DNA of 64,000 nt from Mesotaenium endlicherianum (Eukaryota; Streptophyta; Zygnematophyceae; Zygnematales; Mesotaeniaceae), in NCBI GenBank assembly GCA_009602735.1, contig WELA01012483.1, positions 286,339-350,338 of the forward strand, read 5' to 3'. Each line of letters begins with the position of its first letter. Within the stretch, counting starts at the first letter, position 1. Under the pieces are notes generated by a model that was given only the letters and a program-made list of their open reading frames with translations, ran no database searches and was not told the origin of the DNA. Shown here one piece after another: positions 23,375 to 35,962 of this stretch. The position numbers were made by a program, and so were the translations under genes.

Positions 23375-26300
23375 GGTAAGTTAGCTTCAGAGGCAGCAGT
23401 TTCGTTACAAAAAACATGCACAAGAAAGGGTACCAAAGAGAAAGAAGCTGCCCTCAGCTTTATCTGTCCTCAACGCGAGTCTCTCGAGTAATTATATGCC
23501 ACAGCCAAATGCTGCGTGAGAGCGAGCCGAGCCAGTAACTACGGCATGTATACGTGCACCTATCCTGCTAGCTAGGTCGAGTTGGCCACAGCTTAATTCG
23601 CCTCATGCATAGATTACTCATGAATCACAGGTTGGTCCTGAAAACCCAGCAGCTTCTGAAACTACATCAATATCCGTGCAATTCTACCGCTGCCATAATT
23701 TACAAGCGATCTCGTTTAGAAGTGGAGGTGCGAAAATTTGACTTCGAGACTCACACTTCCCATTCCGAGTCAGCTAGGGCCGATTTGACGGTTGCGGCCA
23801 CTTTTGGCCTAAGTTTTGGCGCGATGTTTTTTGGCAGGGCCAGGCAAATCTGTAGTCGTAACTCGTGTGCCACGAGGGGACATTGGAAAAAGCGAAAGTC
23901 AGCATTGGATAGTGAGGGGACCATTAATGATCCGTTACGTCAAGCCATGCCACATTTTGCATGGAGCTATACAAGGTGATACAAGGTGTTTAATTAGGAT
24001 GGTCTCCGTTGAAATTCATATCTAAAGAGGTCTCTCTTTTCTCTTGCCGATCATCCCCAACATATAGATTTTAGCGTAATGAGCTGTGGACTCAGTGTGC
24101 CATGGCTTTACAAACTTTAGGCTTTGCAAGCGTTCACTTTGAGCTCTCTACAACATAAGAGCCCACCTTGTTTTATGAGGTATTTACCTCGTAGAATTAG
24201 GACGATATATCACAAGCAAAGGAGCAAGTGATTTAGGATAGGATCTGCTCCCACTTGAAAAAGGAACACTTTGTCACATCCAACTAAATCGCCGTGTACA
24301 TTTGCACATACGAAAAAACTTGAGCCTAGCTACGAGTCAAAAAATAGTTCAGGCATAAGTTTTTTGGTATCACAGTATGCTGGGTGTGAGCAAGAACATG
24401 CAGGTTGGAGACGTTCCCTTCTCTTCTCGTTGGTTTTAATTGCCAAGTTTTAATCACTACATTGATTACTTCTTGACAATTTGCGACACAAAGACCTTTG
24501 CTAGCACAAACAATCACAAGTATTTTTCTGCTTCCATGCCTTCATTATTTTCCCTTAAGATTTTTGAGATCTATAAGGACTGGGGGGATACAAAATTGGC
24601 TAAAACAAAAATTTAACTTAACACCTTTTTTCTTATCATTGCATAGTGATGTTGTAAGGAGAAGGAAAATTATTGTTACATTGAGATATCCGCGTTCCTC
24701 AATTTATTTCACAAGGAAAATATTCCAACAATGTGTTTTATGCAATAGGCAACCACATTGACTTTAAATTTGTTTCATTTCAATTTCAACGATTGGCGAA
24801 AAACACATTTTTTTGAAAGAAAATCTTGCCACGATGTTGCCAAAACGTTCTAGTGAGGATTTGTACGCGGTCTAACGAACATTATTTTCAAAAATATCTT
24901 GCGATGCTATATTGTATGAGGAATGTAATGCATGTTGTCGTGCGTTATAAGCTCGGGCGTGCATAAATGACATAAGCAATATAAGACAAGTGAGCAGGCT
25001 TTGTTGCAATAGAGTCTATAGTACATGTGGCCTTATAGCCAAGAAGGGAGTCAAGGGTCAAATGCTTTTACTCTGATGGCGCCATGTGGCCCCGGTACCT
25101 CCTGTCGCTTGGGTGACGGGCAGTTGGGCGTGCCCGGGCCAAGTAAGGAGCCCGCCACCTTCCGGTGGCTCCACGTAGCTCCTTAGGCCTCGTCGCCTAA
25201 GTGACGGGTAGGCCCGGGTTGCCATTTCGGACCCAGCGACCTGTAGTGGCTGCGAACACAAGTCAAGGGCCACCGTCCAGTATTGGACGGGGTACTTGGC
25301 CTGTACCTGGTGCGCCTAGCAAGGTCTAGCGCATGCACGTGAAACGTGTAGACCTGTCAGGTGGCGCCTACCCCCCAAGTATGCTAGAATAGCGACTTTA
25401 CAAACTAATTCACACAAATGCAAGAAGTCAAAGGTTGACCGCTCACATGCTTGTAGCTCAAGTACGTGCGACGACCTCGACTCAATAAATCATGACAATG
25501 TCAATGTAAGTGTGAAATAAATAACGTTTCAAGGTACCAACACAATTCATGCGGCCATATTTCTTTGAAGGGGGTGAACATTGAAAAATAATTAAACTCT
25601 GCGCATTCATTGTTGGAGACAGCGATACAACTTGATAATAAAATTTTGTCACTTCGTATAATGAAAATTATTGTGCACGACAAGCATTCGGATGGCTTCA
25701 CCTCATACTTATTCATCTATGTGACGTGAACTCATGGGAAACCCAAACGTTTACATCGTTTGCTTGGAAGTAATATCGGGCTGACCTCTACAAACCACGA
25801 ATGTGATATGTGACTTTGTCAACTCTGCACCATGAGTTACAAATTGCACAAGGGAAAAAGTAAAATGTGGTGAGCTAAGTTCATAAAACCACGTAAGCAA
25901 AAAGATTGTGTACATGGTTTTTCTTCTGCTCGTTTGTGATTGGTCCACATGGCCTTAGGTAGAATTAACATACTGCATGCAAACCTAATATTTCCAAATT
26001 TAGCGTGGTTTTGAAATCATGTACATAGGCAATGCATTATCTCACGTATAAACAAAGCAATGATGGACGACAAAGTTTGTGATTACATGCAAGTCATTAG
26101 GCTTTCAATAACATTCAGACTTCGTCTAATAATTTTGACCAAGAATGATAATTGTGTCAGGATTAAGAAGATTTTGTTTACCACATCATTTTGGAAACAA
26201 TAGCGACACGCCAATTTTGACACAATTGAAGTAAAAGGAATAACCCACCTTGAAAGTATTGCGCACACCAAATTATGAATGACTTCTGATTGAATTCAAA

Positions 26301-28152
26301 TCATTTTAGCATTTGTTAAAACGTGTTGTCCTCGCCCCTTTGAAAGACATAAATAATTGACAATCTAAGGTGTGTATTAGGTTGGGGTTCGAACACTAAC
26401 CTCGCCAACACTAGGGGTCTATTTGCTTGACCTTCTGAAAAGTCAGGTCTCCAAGTAGAGACGTCTGTTTCCCAACAGGGTACTTATCTTCTTTTTCAAT
26501 GCGAAGCGCCATTGAGGCGGCAATGGGAAACGTTGTGGTCACAATTGTGGCCAACTTCCGCATGTCGGAGGAACAATTAAAGTTAAAAATTAACTTTTGC
26601 GAAGTTATAAAATAAATGGTACGGTAGTTGGAGCTCGTTGATGATTGGGACATTAAGGGTCGTTAACAGTGCCAGAGATGTCGCATTTCCGCCGTTCACG
26701 CAATTGATTTTTTGGTAACTTAATTGAAAAGCTCACTTTTCCAATCGCAAATAATCGCGCAAAATACGACTTTAGTTTACAATAACGCCACCGCATTCGC
26801 TAATTTCATTGACGTAAATCCAAATTTTACCTTGAGCGCGAGTTGTTCAAAGTGACGACCGAATAAAAAATTCTCAAATGACCTCATGAGATCATTTGAG
26901 TTTTTTGCTGCAATGGCGAGATTCCTTTGTTATTCAATTTCAAAAGTGATTCAACTCGATAGCCGCCAATGAACCACTTTAAACCACTTCCTTCCGTCGA
27001 CTTTCGACGATGGATGGGCCGTTCTACTTCCGGGTACAAGCAAGTACACTTGATATGGATAGCGGAGGTTGTTTTTGGCCAATGTAATCAACACTGAGAA
27101 AGGCATGTATAATTATTTAAATTTTGCAAATTTGAAGAGTCAGCAAACCGCCTCACAATCCAAATATAAGGGTGTGCTAATGACTTCCTCAGAATTTAAG
27201 AAACGTAAACATAGCTGAAGTTTCTCAGAGTGGGTCCATTGAATTTCTCACCCATGACAAAGGTTGGCATGGGATTGAATCTATCAAATTGAGCCCTCTA
27301 ATCTTTGCATAATTTTGAAGTATTTGACCTTCTTTGACTGGCTTTGACCCCTTCAATTCACTTCAACCATGTGGACCAACTTTTTCTTATGCCCACTTCT
27401 ATGGTGTGTGCTAGGATGTACTAAGAAAGCTTATGTGGCTGCATACGATAAAGAGGCCATGAAAACTGATGAAAACTATACAGGTTGATGCCATTGACCT
27501 TGATGTTACATTTGACGTTGGTTTGACCCTGGTGGTCAGCTGGTGGTGCTCGACCGGGTGCCATTCGGTGGTGGCACCCAGTGGCACCGGGACGGGCGTG
27601 ATTGTGACATGACAGCTACCCGCCCTTCCTCGAACTGTCCTAGGTGGTCCTGGAGTAATGAAAGTAATTGCAATTTTTGGCACCCGGTAGCATACATCAA
27701 GTTCGGCAGAGCCAGGACTGGTCTGGGCTGGTCATGGCTGGTCCAAATGCCCACCACAGTCAGCGGTGCATGCCAAAGTGAGGTTCACAAAGAGGTGCCA
27801 CTTCAAGAGCATGTTGCGTCGCCCTTGCTCTGATTCCATCGGTGGCATACTTTTTCCCGTCTTGCGTTTTTGAAAGCGGGTGAGAACTCACTTAAGTTTT
27901 GGTTTGGCGGCAAACGGTGATGGTATTAGGCCATGACAACATTGTTACGGACGCCTAAAACTCAACCTTAACATCGTAGACCAGGCCCCATCGTGTATGT
28001 TTTTCAACGGGGAAGAACGTGAGGTCTAGTGGAAGTGTAGCCAAGTTCATGTCAGGAAGCTCAGACATGTAGATGTATGGGGGACTCGGGTGCTTCTGCG
28101 GCAACTGCAGCGTTGAAGGTCAGCTGGAACTCCTGCACATATAAGTGCAAGC
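23375..28152. other. AT-rich gene desert
   Basis: Nearly 4.8 kb with no supportable gene, tRNA or transposase. ORFs are below about 100 codons and lack any domain. Composition is strongly AT-rich except for a GC-rich repeat island at 25060-25400 and a moderately GC-rich patch at 27480-27800 rich in GGTGCC/GGCACC-type palindromes. Old non-autonomous repeats are the likely content, but I found no terminal repeats. Confidence 0.5.
25060..25400. repeat. GC-rich repeat island with hairpin and internal direct repeat
   Basis: A GC-rich block stands out in AT-rich surroundings. It contains a 17-bp imperfect direct repeat: GTCGCTTGGGTGACGGG at 25104-25120 and GTCGCCTAAGTGACGGG at 25192-25208. A hairpin of GCCACC (25154-25159) pairs with GGTGGC (25164-25169). 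It has no ORF of note. It could be a fragment of a non-autonomous element or LTR; its class is unknown. Confidence 0.4.
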
Positions 28153-31100
28153 ATGAGGCAGGAAGGCCAGAGCGCCACTCCTTTGATGGCTCAGACACCC
28201 GTTGAAATGTCATCTCTACCATTTCAGCGATATGCTTTTTCTTTTGATGGCAAAGGCAGTTTCCAAGCCAAAGAATGGGGCATACGCGAGCCGGAGTCTG
28301 CTGATGAATTTACATGGTATCACATAGAAATCCCTAGGTCCTGTCCCACACTCTCCGCTGCAGCTAAGGGTCTCATTGAACATCTATACCCGGCCCTAAA
28401 ACTGCAAGATATCACAACGTTAGTGAGCAATGGGCCTTTCTGTGGCATTCTCGGTGGCGCCCTCGTTTTTAGGATCAATTCAGCTGGTCCAATGGACAGC
28501 GACTTCACTTTCAGAATAGCTGCATATGTTAGCAGTAACATGGTGGTAAGCGTTGCTCTTGGCAATATACCCCGCCTCCAGTTCTCAAGGTTGGCCGCAC
28601 AGTCTTTTCTCACAAGCATTCCCAGTATAAAGGTTGTAAGCGAGCGCCCCAGTGCGGGGTCAGTGGTCATCAACGATCAGCTCCTGGAAGATCTTCTGAG
28701 GAAGAACCATCCGGAGGACGCAGATAACCCTATACCAACGAATGTCGCAGAGTTGCTCGTGCACATCATAGATACACACGTGGACCAGTTGCAAGACATT
28801 ATAGTGGAGGTGGAAATGCGGCTCGATGTCATTGAGCGTGACATGGATGGAGGTATGCTTGCCTGTCTGCTGCTTCCAGTCTGCAGTGCAAACCTCCCAG
28901 AAGGGGGCTCTTCTGGTCATCCATGCTATTCAGCGAATGAGGCAGCGAGGTGCATCTAGGTCCAGGGCTTCCAGGGTATCAGCATATTCCAAGGTTGCAG
29001 GCACATATTACGAGCAGGACTAGCATTAGTTGAAAGACCCTAGAATTTTGTCTACCCTATAGGTGCTCTCCGTGCTATAGACAATGTGTGTGGGCAGGAT
29101 CACCTGATCCAGGCAAGGGAGTGCCTCTTGAAGTTGCACTTTCTCCAACCACAAGTGCAGGGAATGGGGTGAGCTTTTGCTGGTGCAATGGCATGTTGCC
29201 TTCTTCCCACGATGTAAGGGAGCTAAAGCGGCCGCTGTGTATGAGCGAGCACCTCATGAAGCTTGTGACATGCTGCACATCCCGAGAGCACGCGTGCTCA
29301 ATCCATAGCTGCTTTCAGTGACCCCCCCNNNNNNNNNNNNNNNNNNNNNNNNNNNNNNNNNNNNNNNNNNNNNNNNNNNNNNNNNNNNNNNNNNNNNNNN
29401 NNNNNNNNNNNNNNNNNNNNNNNNNNNNNNNNNNNNNNNNNNNNNNNNNNNNNNNNNNNNNNNNNNNNNNNNNNNNNNNNNNNNNNNNNNNNNNNNNNNN
29501 NNNNNNNNNNNNNNNNNNNNNNNNNNNNNNNNNNNNNNNNNNNNNNNNNNNNNNNNNNNNNNNNNNNNNNNNNNNNNNNNNNNNNNNNNNNNNNNNNNNN
29601 NNNNNNNNNNNNNNNNNNNNNNNNNNNNNNNNNNNNNNNNNNNNNNNNNNNNNNNNNNNNNNNNNNNNNNNNNNNNNNNNNNNNNNNNNNNNNNNNNNNN
29701 NNNNNNNNNNNNNNNNNNNNNNNNNNNNNNNNNNNNNNNNNNNNNNNNNNNNNNNNNNNNNNNNNNNNNNNNNNNNNNNNNNNNNNNNNNNNNNNNNNNN
29801 NNNNNNNNNNNNNNNNNNNNNNNNNNNNNNNNNNNNNNNNNNNNNNNNNNNNNNNNNNNNNNNNNNNNNNNNNNNNNNNNNNNNNNNNNNNNNNNNNNNN
29901 NNNNNNNNNNNNNNNNNNNNNNNNNNNNNNNNNNNNNNNNNNNNNNNNNNNNNNNNNNNNNNNNNNNNNNNNNNNNNNNNNNNNNNNNNNNNNNNNNNNN
30001 NNNNNNNNNNNNNNNNNNNNNNNNNNNNNNNNNNNNNNNNNNNNNNNNNNNNNNNNNNNNNNNNNNNNNNNNNNNNNGGGGGGGGGGCTGTTTTATAGGA
30101 AGAAGTGGGCAAATCGTAGAGGTATCTGTATGCCCTACTGAGTTTTTGCATATGTTTGTCCTCAAGTCCCCAGTCGCACGCTTTGTCGCACCCAATACTG
30201 CCCTGACAAAGACAGTGGAGAGTGCGGGGCGGCGGCAGGCAGTGCGGGGCGGGAGGTGGTGAAGAAGCGCAGCCTGCTGGAGAGGCGCACCTTCCCCAAG
30301 ATGCACCTGGACCTGCAGCGCCTGCTGCAGGCCATTGCGCACGGTGAGGTGGTGTTCCCCAAGATGAAGGACAAGGTGGCGGCCAAGAAGTGGTGCCGCC
30401 CCGAGGACATGGCGGCGCTGGACAACATCCTGGGGCGGCTGCGGCGCAACAAGGAGAACGTGGGCTTTCTCGCGTCGCGCATCGCCGCGCTGCAGGCGGG
30501 CCTGGACCAGTGGCAGTCGGAGCAGATCAACCGCAAGCTGTACTACCTCTCCTTCCTCTCCATGGTGTTCCTGCCGCTCTCCGTCATCACCGGCGGTGCG
30601 CTGCCCCTGCCTTCCCGCCTGCCCGCCTGCCCAGGGAGAGCCTAAAAAACCTTGAGTGCTTGAGGTGAATCGGTAGTAGTTCGGGGAGGCCAGCAGTGCG
30701 TGTGTAGCTGAAGAGTGAGCACTCTCAGCAGAGGGTGGACTTACCCCTTTCTTCAGTGGGCTCCCCGGAGCAAGGCCGTGCATGGTGGTGTCTATCATGT
30801 GAAGCTGCAAGAGATGGCAGTGTGTACGTCAAACCCGCACGGGCCTGTTTTTTCAGCTGACATGCTCATGCGCCAGTCGTGAACGGCAGCTACCTGCGGC
30901 CACTATTTGCCACTTGTCCTCCCTCTGCCCTCCCCGCTCCGGCATGGGGGATCATCCTCGTTTCCCTCTCAGTCCAAGTAGGCTGCAGAGCTGCGCTGGC
31001 ACCACATGGCAGCTGGTAGATGGGCCTTGAGAAGGAGTGGCACGGCTGCAGCGCCTCCTTCCCACCCCCTTGAGGTGCGAGCTCACAGTCACCTGCTTGT

Positions 31101-31452
31101 GGGACTTGACGATCATGGGATTGGCCTGTGTGGAGGGGCCGCAGTGTTTGGGATGAACGTGGCGGGCGTGCCCTGGGTGCCGCAGACGACTGCGGACCCG
31201 CGCCTGCTGGCGGGCTTCTTCAACGTCATGGTGATCTGCACGGGGGTCGCCGCCTTCATGCTGCTGGCCTTCCTCACGCCCCCACTGTACAGGCGGGTGG
31301 TGAAGTGGCACAGAGCGCTGCCGCCCAACCGCCAGCTGCACGCCAGGGCCCTCCGGCTGCAACGCTACCTGGGCATCTCGCAGCTGCCCGCATGGCTGCA
31401 GCTGTCGCCGCCGCCGCAGCAGCAGCACGAAGACCCTGAGCACGGCTACTGA
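28153..31452 (+). CDS. CorA-family divalent metal ion transporter
   Basis: Exons 28153-28852, 30239-30595 and 31145-31452 join in phase to about 454 residues. CorA proteins are pentameric membrane channels for Mg2+ and related ions (the ZntB branch exports or imports zinc). The N-terminal 230 residues form the soluble alpha/beta domain. It ends in a long helix (VDQLQDIIVEVEMRLDVIE) and continues as KKRSLLERRTFPKMHLDLQ. The membrane part has TM1 KLYYLSFLSMVFLPLSVITG, the diagnostic selectivity motif GMN within VFGMNVAGVPW, and TM2 FFNVMVICTGVAAFMLLAFL, then a basic tail. The GMN codons follow a split glycine/valine codon at the last intron. The 749-N gap lies in intron 1 but no residues need be missing. 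A TATATAAG-like sequence lies only about 10 bp before the chosen ATG, so an internal ATG (28186 or 28207) may be the true start. Confidence 0.88.
29329..30077. other. Assembly gap (749 N) in CorA intron 1
   Basis: The N run starts after a C7 run and ends in a G10 run, so the missing piece is bounded by C-rich and G-rich homopolymers. CorA exons 1 and 2 join in phase across the gap. Confidence 0.95.
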
Positions 31453-33053
31453 CGGGCCGGCAGCATAGCATGCTGGCCTCGCCTTTGTCCCCTGTACAGT
31501 AAGGTTTCCCTGCATTCTATAGAGTAGGCAAAGAGGTTCAGCTGTAATGTGATACCTGCTGCTGATAGAGATGATGACGATGATAATAATAAGCCCCGTT
31601 TGGCAATCGCCTTTCTTTCTTTTGCGGCTCTCACAGAGCAGAGTAGTGTTAATTAAGAAGGACCCTTCTTGAGTCCCTAGATATTCCCAGTGGTCTCTTG
31701 CCCTGACGCAAAGTGCTGCAGCCTACACCCAAGAGGGAAGGAATGGCTGCCACTTATTGAGTGTGCATCACGTCTCCTTTGATCATTTTTTTAGCAAGGG
31801 CTTGCAAGCTGCCCGTTCATATTTGAGCTGCTATCTTGCATGGAGACTCGTAAACCTCTGTGGGGCATCAGAAGCCTGGACGCCGCCTCGCACCTCCGAG
31901 GTGACCAAACATTCCTTGGCGTTAAAAACAAGCGGCAGACATGCACCTCCAAAACCCAGTTGTAAGTACACCACCACTTCGTGCAGCTTCTGGTTTAACG
32001 GCCGCAATATCATCTAGGCTGGCCCTTAATGCCACGGTGCCCGGCCTAAATAGACCCTGTGCCCTCTCATCACGTTGAAAGCTCTAGCACAGAACGGAGG
32101 CGTCTGCCGGCCAGAAGATGCGATACGAGCTAAAACTGTTCCTCTATATGTTTGCATCCCACTGGTGGCAGAGTCTCTCAGCAACCAGACCGCAAGAAGC
32201 TGTCCTCATGCAAGATCGAGTCCCAAGCATGCCTTGGCCCTCTTAGAAAGGACCTACCTCCTCTTCTAACACGATGTGCGCCCACTTCCATTAGAAACCG
32301 CTGCAAGACATCTTGCAAAAAAATAACCGGTACATATTGAGCAAAAATGAAGATGCTAGCCATTAAGCATAGAAGCTGGCGCAGTCTGCAGGATTCCAGG
32401 AGGAGCCACAACTGGAGAAGTGAACAGACTGTTAGTTGCCCTCACATTGTTCAGTGCTCAAGACACATCCGAGGTGGTAAATTTGAGCAAGCACCCACGC
32501 ACGTGATCCTTCATTGCCACAGTTCATTCCTACGATGCACCTCTAAATGGCTGAGCACGCCTGCATGTACAGTTTCACTATGGTGCATGCTCCACCTTCC
32601 ACCACTAATCGACCACTGCACGCCACTGCGGGCAGTGGTTCCCACATACCAGCACAGTAGTCAGGTCACTTCACTTGGGGAGGGTATATGAGTTGCGTGG
32701 TAAACGTCGTGGTACAGGAGAAGGCAGAGAGGGTACGCCGTGCGGATGGCTTCAGACTGCTCGTGCTTCTTGCCCCACGATGCAGCCTGGCTCCGCCTCT
32801 CCCCCCGGCTGCCTCTCGCCCTGCCATTTGGCGGCTTCGCACTGTGCAGCTTGAGTGCAGCGCTGAGCAGAAGGCGCAGCACCTTGTTGAGGGCCGGCAG
32901 CAGAAGAGTGTGGGGATGCACGAGGCTCCTGTGCGATGCCAAATGTCGAGCGCTCCTCTGCCTGACAAGTGTCCCGAGCGCGGGGCTCTGCCAGCCACAG
33001 CCGGTTCTGACAGCAGTGAGGACCAGGATGTTCAGTCGCAAGAGCGAGAGCGC
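31453..33053. other. Intergenic between convergent genes (CorA and Cys-rich gene)
   Basis: No coding sequence recognised. It contains the CorA 3' UTR and the 3' UTR of the minus-strand gene ending at 33054. ORFs at 32660-33110 overlap on both strands in GC-rich sequence and have no domain. Confidence 0.5.
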
Positions 33054-35438
33054 TCATGCATCCAACTGGTAAAGAACGCTAATAATGCCGTTTCTAAGCC
33101 TGTGGCACTTTTTTGACGCACGTGCAAAAGAGGGGAAGTCCCGCACCAAGTCTCGAGGCTTGGCACACGGGGGGCAGATGAGTGTGTGAAGCAAGGGGGG
33201 GGACGCATGCACTCCCGCGTGTGTGCATGGGCACTCCGGACTCACAAGAATGCCGCTGCCGGGCGCACGAAACGGGCTCATGATGGCAGCAGAAGCGGCC
33301 GCCGCATGCGCAAGCCGCGCTCCGCAGTCCAGCTCTGCCTGCTGGCAAGCGCGCGAGCTGCCGTGGATTTCCCGCTGTGACTGCAGCAGCCCCCCGGCAT
33401 GCTCCAGAAATTGCTGCGCGCTTGCCACCACGCCCTCCATGGCAGCCGCGGCGGCAGCGGCCGCCTCCCGACGACCCTCCTCCTCTGCTTGCTCCACAAG
33501 GCCGCTGCAGACAGTGGCGAAGGCGATGCGGAGGACGGCAATGTGCATGAGGTTCACGCTCACGTCCGGGGGCCTCTCTGCCGCCTCTTGCACGTGCCTG
33601 GCAGCGCCCCGTGCTGGGCCGTAGGGGCACGCGGCCGAGCAAATGGGCAGCATCACAGGCGGGGCTGCCACATCGGCGTCCAGCGTGGCCTTGCAGTGCA
33701 GCGCCAGCAGCGCCGCCCGGCTGCGCACCAGCGCACCCTCCAGCTGCTCCGCCGCCAGCGCTCTCGCCTGCTCCTCCACCTCCTTCTGCCCGTCGCTTGC
33801 ACCGCCCTCCTCCTGCGCTCCTCCAACACACGGCTGCAAGGGGACGACCGCATCCCCCCCACCGGGCTGCGCGGGCCTGCGGCCAGCATCGCCGCAGCCA
33901 GGGGCGCTGCCGTCTCCCCCTGCTGGCGGCAAGTCAGCACCTGCCGCGTCGTTGCTGTGCTCCTCGTGGCAGCAGTCTGCGCGCGAAGGTGCATCGTCGC
34001 GCGTGGGCGAATCAGAGCCCACTTGACACTGCCTGGGCGGCACTCCCCACGTCTCCTTGCTGTTGTCGTTCCCGCTGCCGTCCCGGCTACCGCCTGCCAG
34101 AGGGGGGCTCTCGAGCGGGAGAGACCTAGTGCATGTGGCGCACCTGCGGGGGCTCGTCGCCTTCTCCGTGGCTGCTGACTTGGTGGGGCTGGCAGCGGCG
34201 CTAGGGGCGGTGGGGTTGTGGCCCAAGTAGGGCACCGACGTGGAGGATGGAGCCGCACCGTCGCTCTGGCTCCTCCTCGCATTGCCACCTGGCATTCTAT
34301 CGTCCTGGGGGCTCTTGCCCTTGCCAGAAAGAAGCTCCTTCCGGGCTCTCTTGGGCGGCGGGCCTTCGAGATCGCCTGGGCGGCGGCTGGCGGCTGCTGC
34401 TGCTGCCAAGCTGCTGCGCGGCGCTGCTTGTTCCTCCTGCTCCTGCTTCTGCCGCTGCTGCTGATGCTGCTGCTCACCCCTCCCTCTCGTTTGGCGCCAC
34501 TGTCGCAGCACATGGAGTGCCTGCTCCCGCGCGCACACCACACACCTGCGCACGTGTGAGTGAGGCTCTGCCACGCTGGCATGGGCCAGTATTCTTTCGC
34601 AGCATATGAGAATCGACAGAATGTCCTCCATGGGTGAGATGTCGTGCGCAGCCGCGCGTACCTGGCGGAGCTGCTCGTAGTTTGCGGTGCACGACAGCAT
34701 GTATGTGCGCCTGCCTGTCAGGGTCTCCTGAGTGCGCCTCACCTGGCAATCAAAGTCGGGAACACACACACGCCCAGATGGCAACAGCACATCAGTCCTG
34801 CAGCGTTACAACGTCAAGAGACAAAGCAAGCAGAAGCTACGTAATTAAAGGTTGCAGCAAGTATGGCAGCAGCCCGTAGAGATGTAAACACAACGGCATC
34901 TGAAATAGGGGCTGAGTGGAAGGGGCACTCTTACAAAGGCAGGAGGAAGAGCGGACGGAGGAGGGAGCCAGAGGAGTGCCCAGGTGGTGCTGTCGTCACA
35001 CTGCGGATTCAGCACCCCACAGCTCTTGCAGCTCACTAGCAAGTTTTCGCTGGAAAGGTCTGTGTCTGACCTGCAGGGCTCTGCACAAGCAATGAGGCAT
35101 GCTTCCGTTGCAAATTGCTCTGGTGCTGAGGCCACCCTTGGGGGGCTGCTAGGTTGGCCTGTGCAATTTTTTTTCGTCTGCCCAAATTTAAAAAAATGCT
35201 TGAATACCAACATAGTGGTATAGAATCACCTTGTGTTGGTGGTGGTGACAAACGGCGTACAGCACACGAGGCAAGGCATTATCCGCTCGCGACACGCCTG
35301 GCAGGCAAGAGCCACAGCTGCAACTTTCCCGCCAGCAGCAGCTGTTTCTAAAAGGGGAACAGAGTTGTGCTGGCATTCCTTAGGTCTGCTGAACAGTGCC
35401 TGCAGACTGCTGAGCTCCTCCATCTCGAAGTCAGCCAT
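33054..35438 (-). CDS. Unknown Cys-rich, probably nuclear protein
   Basis: No family recognised. The ATG at 35438 opens MADFEMEELSSLQALF. Exon 1 (35438-35230) joins in phase to 35070-34935 and then to an exon starting at 34740 after a TTTGATTGCCAG acceptor, open to a stop at 33054. A nearby stretch at 34784-34741 (LLPSGRVCVPDFDCQ) also looks coding, but its acceptor does not keep frame. Cysteine pairs occur in series: CQACRERIMPCLVCC, then CKSCGVLNPQC, then CCERILAH with HSHVRRCVVC, suggesting a treble or compound zinc-binding module over the first roughly 200 residues. Next come a Gln/Glu-rich stretch and PPPKRARK, a plausible nuclear localisation signal. A Ser/Pro/Gly-rich region and a helical Ala/Glu-rich C-terminal part follow. 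A good GTGAGT donor near 33245 means the last 60 codons may be replaced by another exon. The total is about 670 residues. Confidence 0.5.
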
Positions 35439-35453
35439 TGACCCCTGCTGCAA

Positions 35454-35962
35454 GCAACAAACTTCAGATTAGAGAAAAATTCTGATTCGCCTAGCCACTA
35501 CAGCTCAAAAGAGCGTGGGCAGGCAGCGTTGTACTCGTCCTCCCGTGTAGGACAAAGGCCACGAATACCCTAGGCATGCGCAGAGCTCCGCTACCGTTGG
35601 CCCTCCACAATATTGCGTCTTTATAAATCGAAAGTTCCATCGATTCGCGTGCATCCTCGGCACTTCAGAAACGCCACTGCAAGGCCTGCTGTCGATGTGA
35701 ATTGATGCTAGCTCATGTACTCTTTTGTTTGTGAGGCAAGACGAAATTGCTCGATTGAAGTTCTCATTGTGCGCTGGGATTCTTCTTGCTACTAGCGCCT
35801 CCCAGGTCTCAGTTGTTCTCGATCACCAACGTGTATGCGGTGGGCATACGCTCGCATAAGAATTGAGACGTTATTTAGCCAGCGAATCTTGCTGCATACG
35901 GTAAGATGGGTATGCAGTAAGACATGCATAACAAGAAACCTTGGGCCGCTGGCCCGTCCAGT
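35454..35962. other. Divergent promoter region (Cys-rich gene / VIR)
   Basis: About 525 bp separate the start codons of the minus-strand Cys-rich gene (35438) and VIR (35963), so the two genes probably share a bidirectional promoter. I see no clear TATA box and no coding sequence. Confidence 0.5.

Noticed and set aside
29254-30810. 518-codon minus-strand ORF
   Set aside because: It is open only through the 749-N gap, and its ends are antisense shadows of CorA exon 2.
33186-34609. Plus-strand ORFs of 110-260 codons inside the Cys-rich gene
   Set aside because: Shadows of the 578-codon minus-strand exon; no domain and no splice context.
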